DNA of 32,780 bases. It comes from Treponema sp. (GTDB lineage Bacteria > Spirochaetota > Spirochaetia > Treponematales > Treponemataceae). This document shows, in pieces, positions 32,660 through 32,780 of this stretch (position 1 is the first letter of the stretch; every line of letters begins with the position of its first letter). The notes beneath the pieces are model-generated. The model did no database searches and was not told the DNA's origin. It saw only the letters and a program-made list of their open reading frames with translations. Location: assembly GCA_017963165.1 (NCBI GenBank), contig JAGCTZ010000183.1:1-32780 (forward strand), given 5' to 3'. Made by a program: the position numbers and the translations under genes.

Positions 32660-32688
32660 AATATAATATATAGAAACAATATTGAAAA
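32660..32688 (-). promoter_or_regulatory. Probable flcA promoter
   Basis: On the minus strand, TTTTCA (32688-32683), a 17-base spacer and TATATT (32665-32660). The same hexamers precede the CmpB-type gene. The leader to the flcA ATG would be about 90 bases. Confidence 0.4.
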
Positions 32689-32689
32689 A

Positions 32690-32766
32690 ATGCGGAGCGG
32701 AGGTTCTGGTTTTGCGGAGCGTTGAACGCGGGAAGTGCAGGGCTGCCGCAGGCAGGTCTGCACTTC
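32690..32766. repeat. GC-rich island with direct and inverted repeats
   Basis: This stretch contrasts sharply with its AT-rich surroundings. TGCGGAGCG occurs twice (32691-32699 and 32713-32721). GAAGTGCAG (32732-32740) and CTGCACTTC (32758-32766) are a perfect inverted repeat that encloses an inner pair, CTGCC (32743-32747) and GGCAG (32751-32755). No U-run follows on either strand, so it is not a standard terminator. It may be a copy of a dispersed intergenic repeat. The rest of 32566-32780 has no gene I can support. Confidence 0.7.
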
Positions 32767-32780
32767 GGAATAATTTCCTA

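Noticed and set aside
32578..32763. 61-aa minus-strand frame upstream of flcA
   Set aside because: It crosses the GC-rich palindrome and the probable flcA promoter, and has no ribosome site.
32719..32766. Possible integron attC site (GTTGAAC next to a palindrome)
   Set aside because: The core heptamer is on the wrong side for a proper attC fold, there is no matching partner core, and no integrase or cassettes are near.

Overview
The window looks like chromosome from a Treponema-type spirochete, probably a host-associated or gut lineage. The reasons are the AT-rich composition, the many spirochetal lipoproteins with loose lipoboxes, a long acidic/TPR protein resembling the periplasmic flagellar collar protein FlcA, a DUF2259-type secreted protein, and tandem InlB-like plus DUF6273-like domains. 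I found no rRNA, tRNA, CRISPR array, transposase or phage gene.

Positions 1-10739 (all minus strand) form one very compact operon. It begins with type II secretion genes gspD, gspE, gspF and gspG. Three small or unrecognised membrane proteins (69, 117 and 396 aa) follow in the place where minor pseudopilins and GspL/M-like assembly proteins would be expected. After these come two lipoproteins, a lipid-anchored clostripain-family (C11) peptidase, and a secreted protein with a poly-Ser/Asn linker and 13-residue coiled-coil repeats that runs off the left edge. Overlapping genes, 4-bp ATGA junctions and two TTG starts support co-translation.

Positions 10881-12881 hold a CmpB-type membrane protein, diverging from the strangest gene here. 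That gene (11828-12673) joins the N-terminal part of a Fur/Zur-family metal repressor in frame to the C-terminal half of a ZnuA-type zinc-binding protein. A small acidic protein follows on the opposite strand.

Positions 13093-18573 hold a beta-barrel/lipoprotein pair, a CorA transporter behind a structured leader with its own small ORF, and a formylglycine-generating-enzyme-like (SUMF1) secreted protein. The last 78 or so coding bases of the lipoprotein have the codon pattern of a diversity-generating-retroelement variable region, but no reverse transcriptase or template repeat lies in the window.

Positions 18575-23058 hold hisC and a metallophosphoesterase (one operon with the SUMF1 gene), a divergent 639-aa protein of unknown function, and ssb. 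Positions 23055-32565 hold a U32 peptidase behind a lamin-tail-like lipoprotein, the DUF2259-like protein, a polytopic membrane protein, a CTP-dependent lipid kinase and the flcA-like gene.

Regulatory themes: four genes (10881-11717, hisC, 20542-22461 and 27490-28311) have promoter-like hexamers placed so that transcription would start at or next to the ATG, predicting leaderless mRNAs. A hairpin plus U8 lies in the leader of the 25323-26480 gene and looks like an attenuator. Two convergent gene pairs share overlapping stop codons (CTAA) with no room for a terminator.
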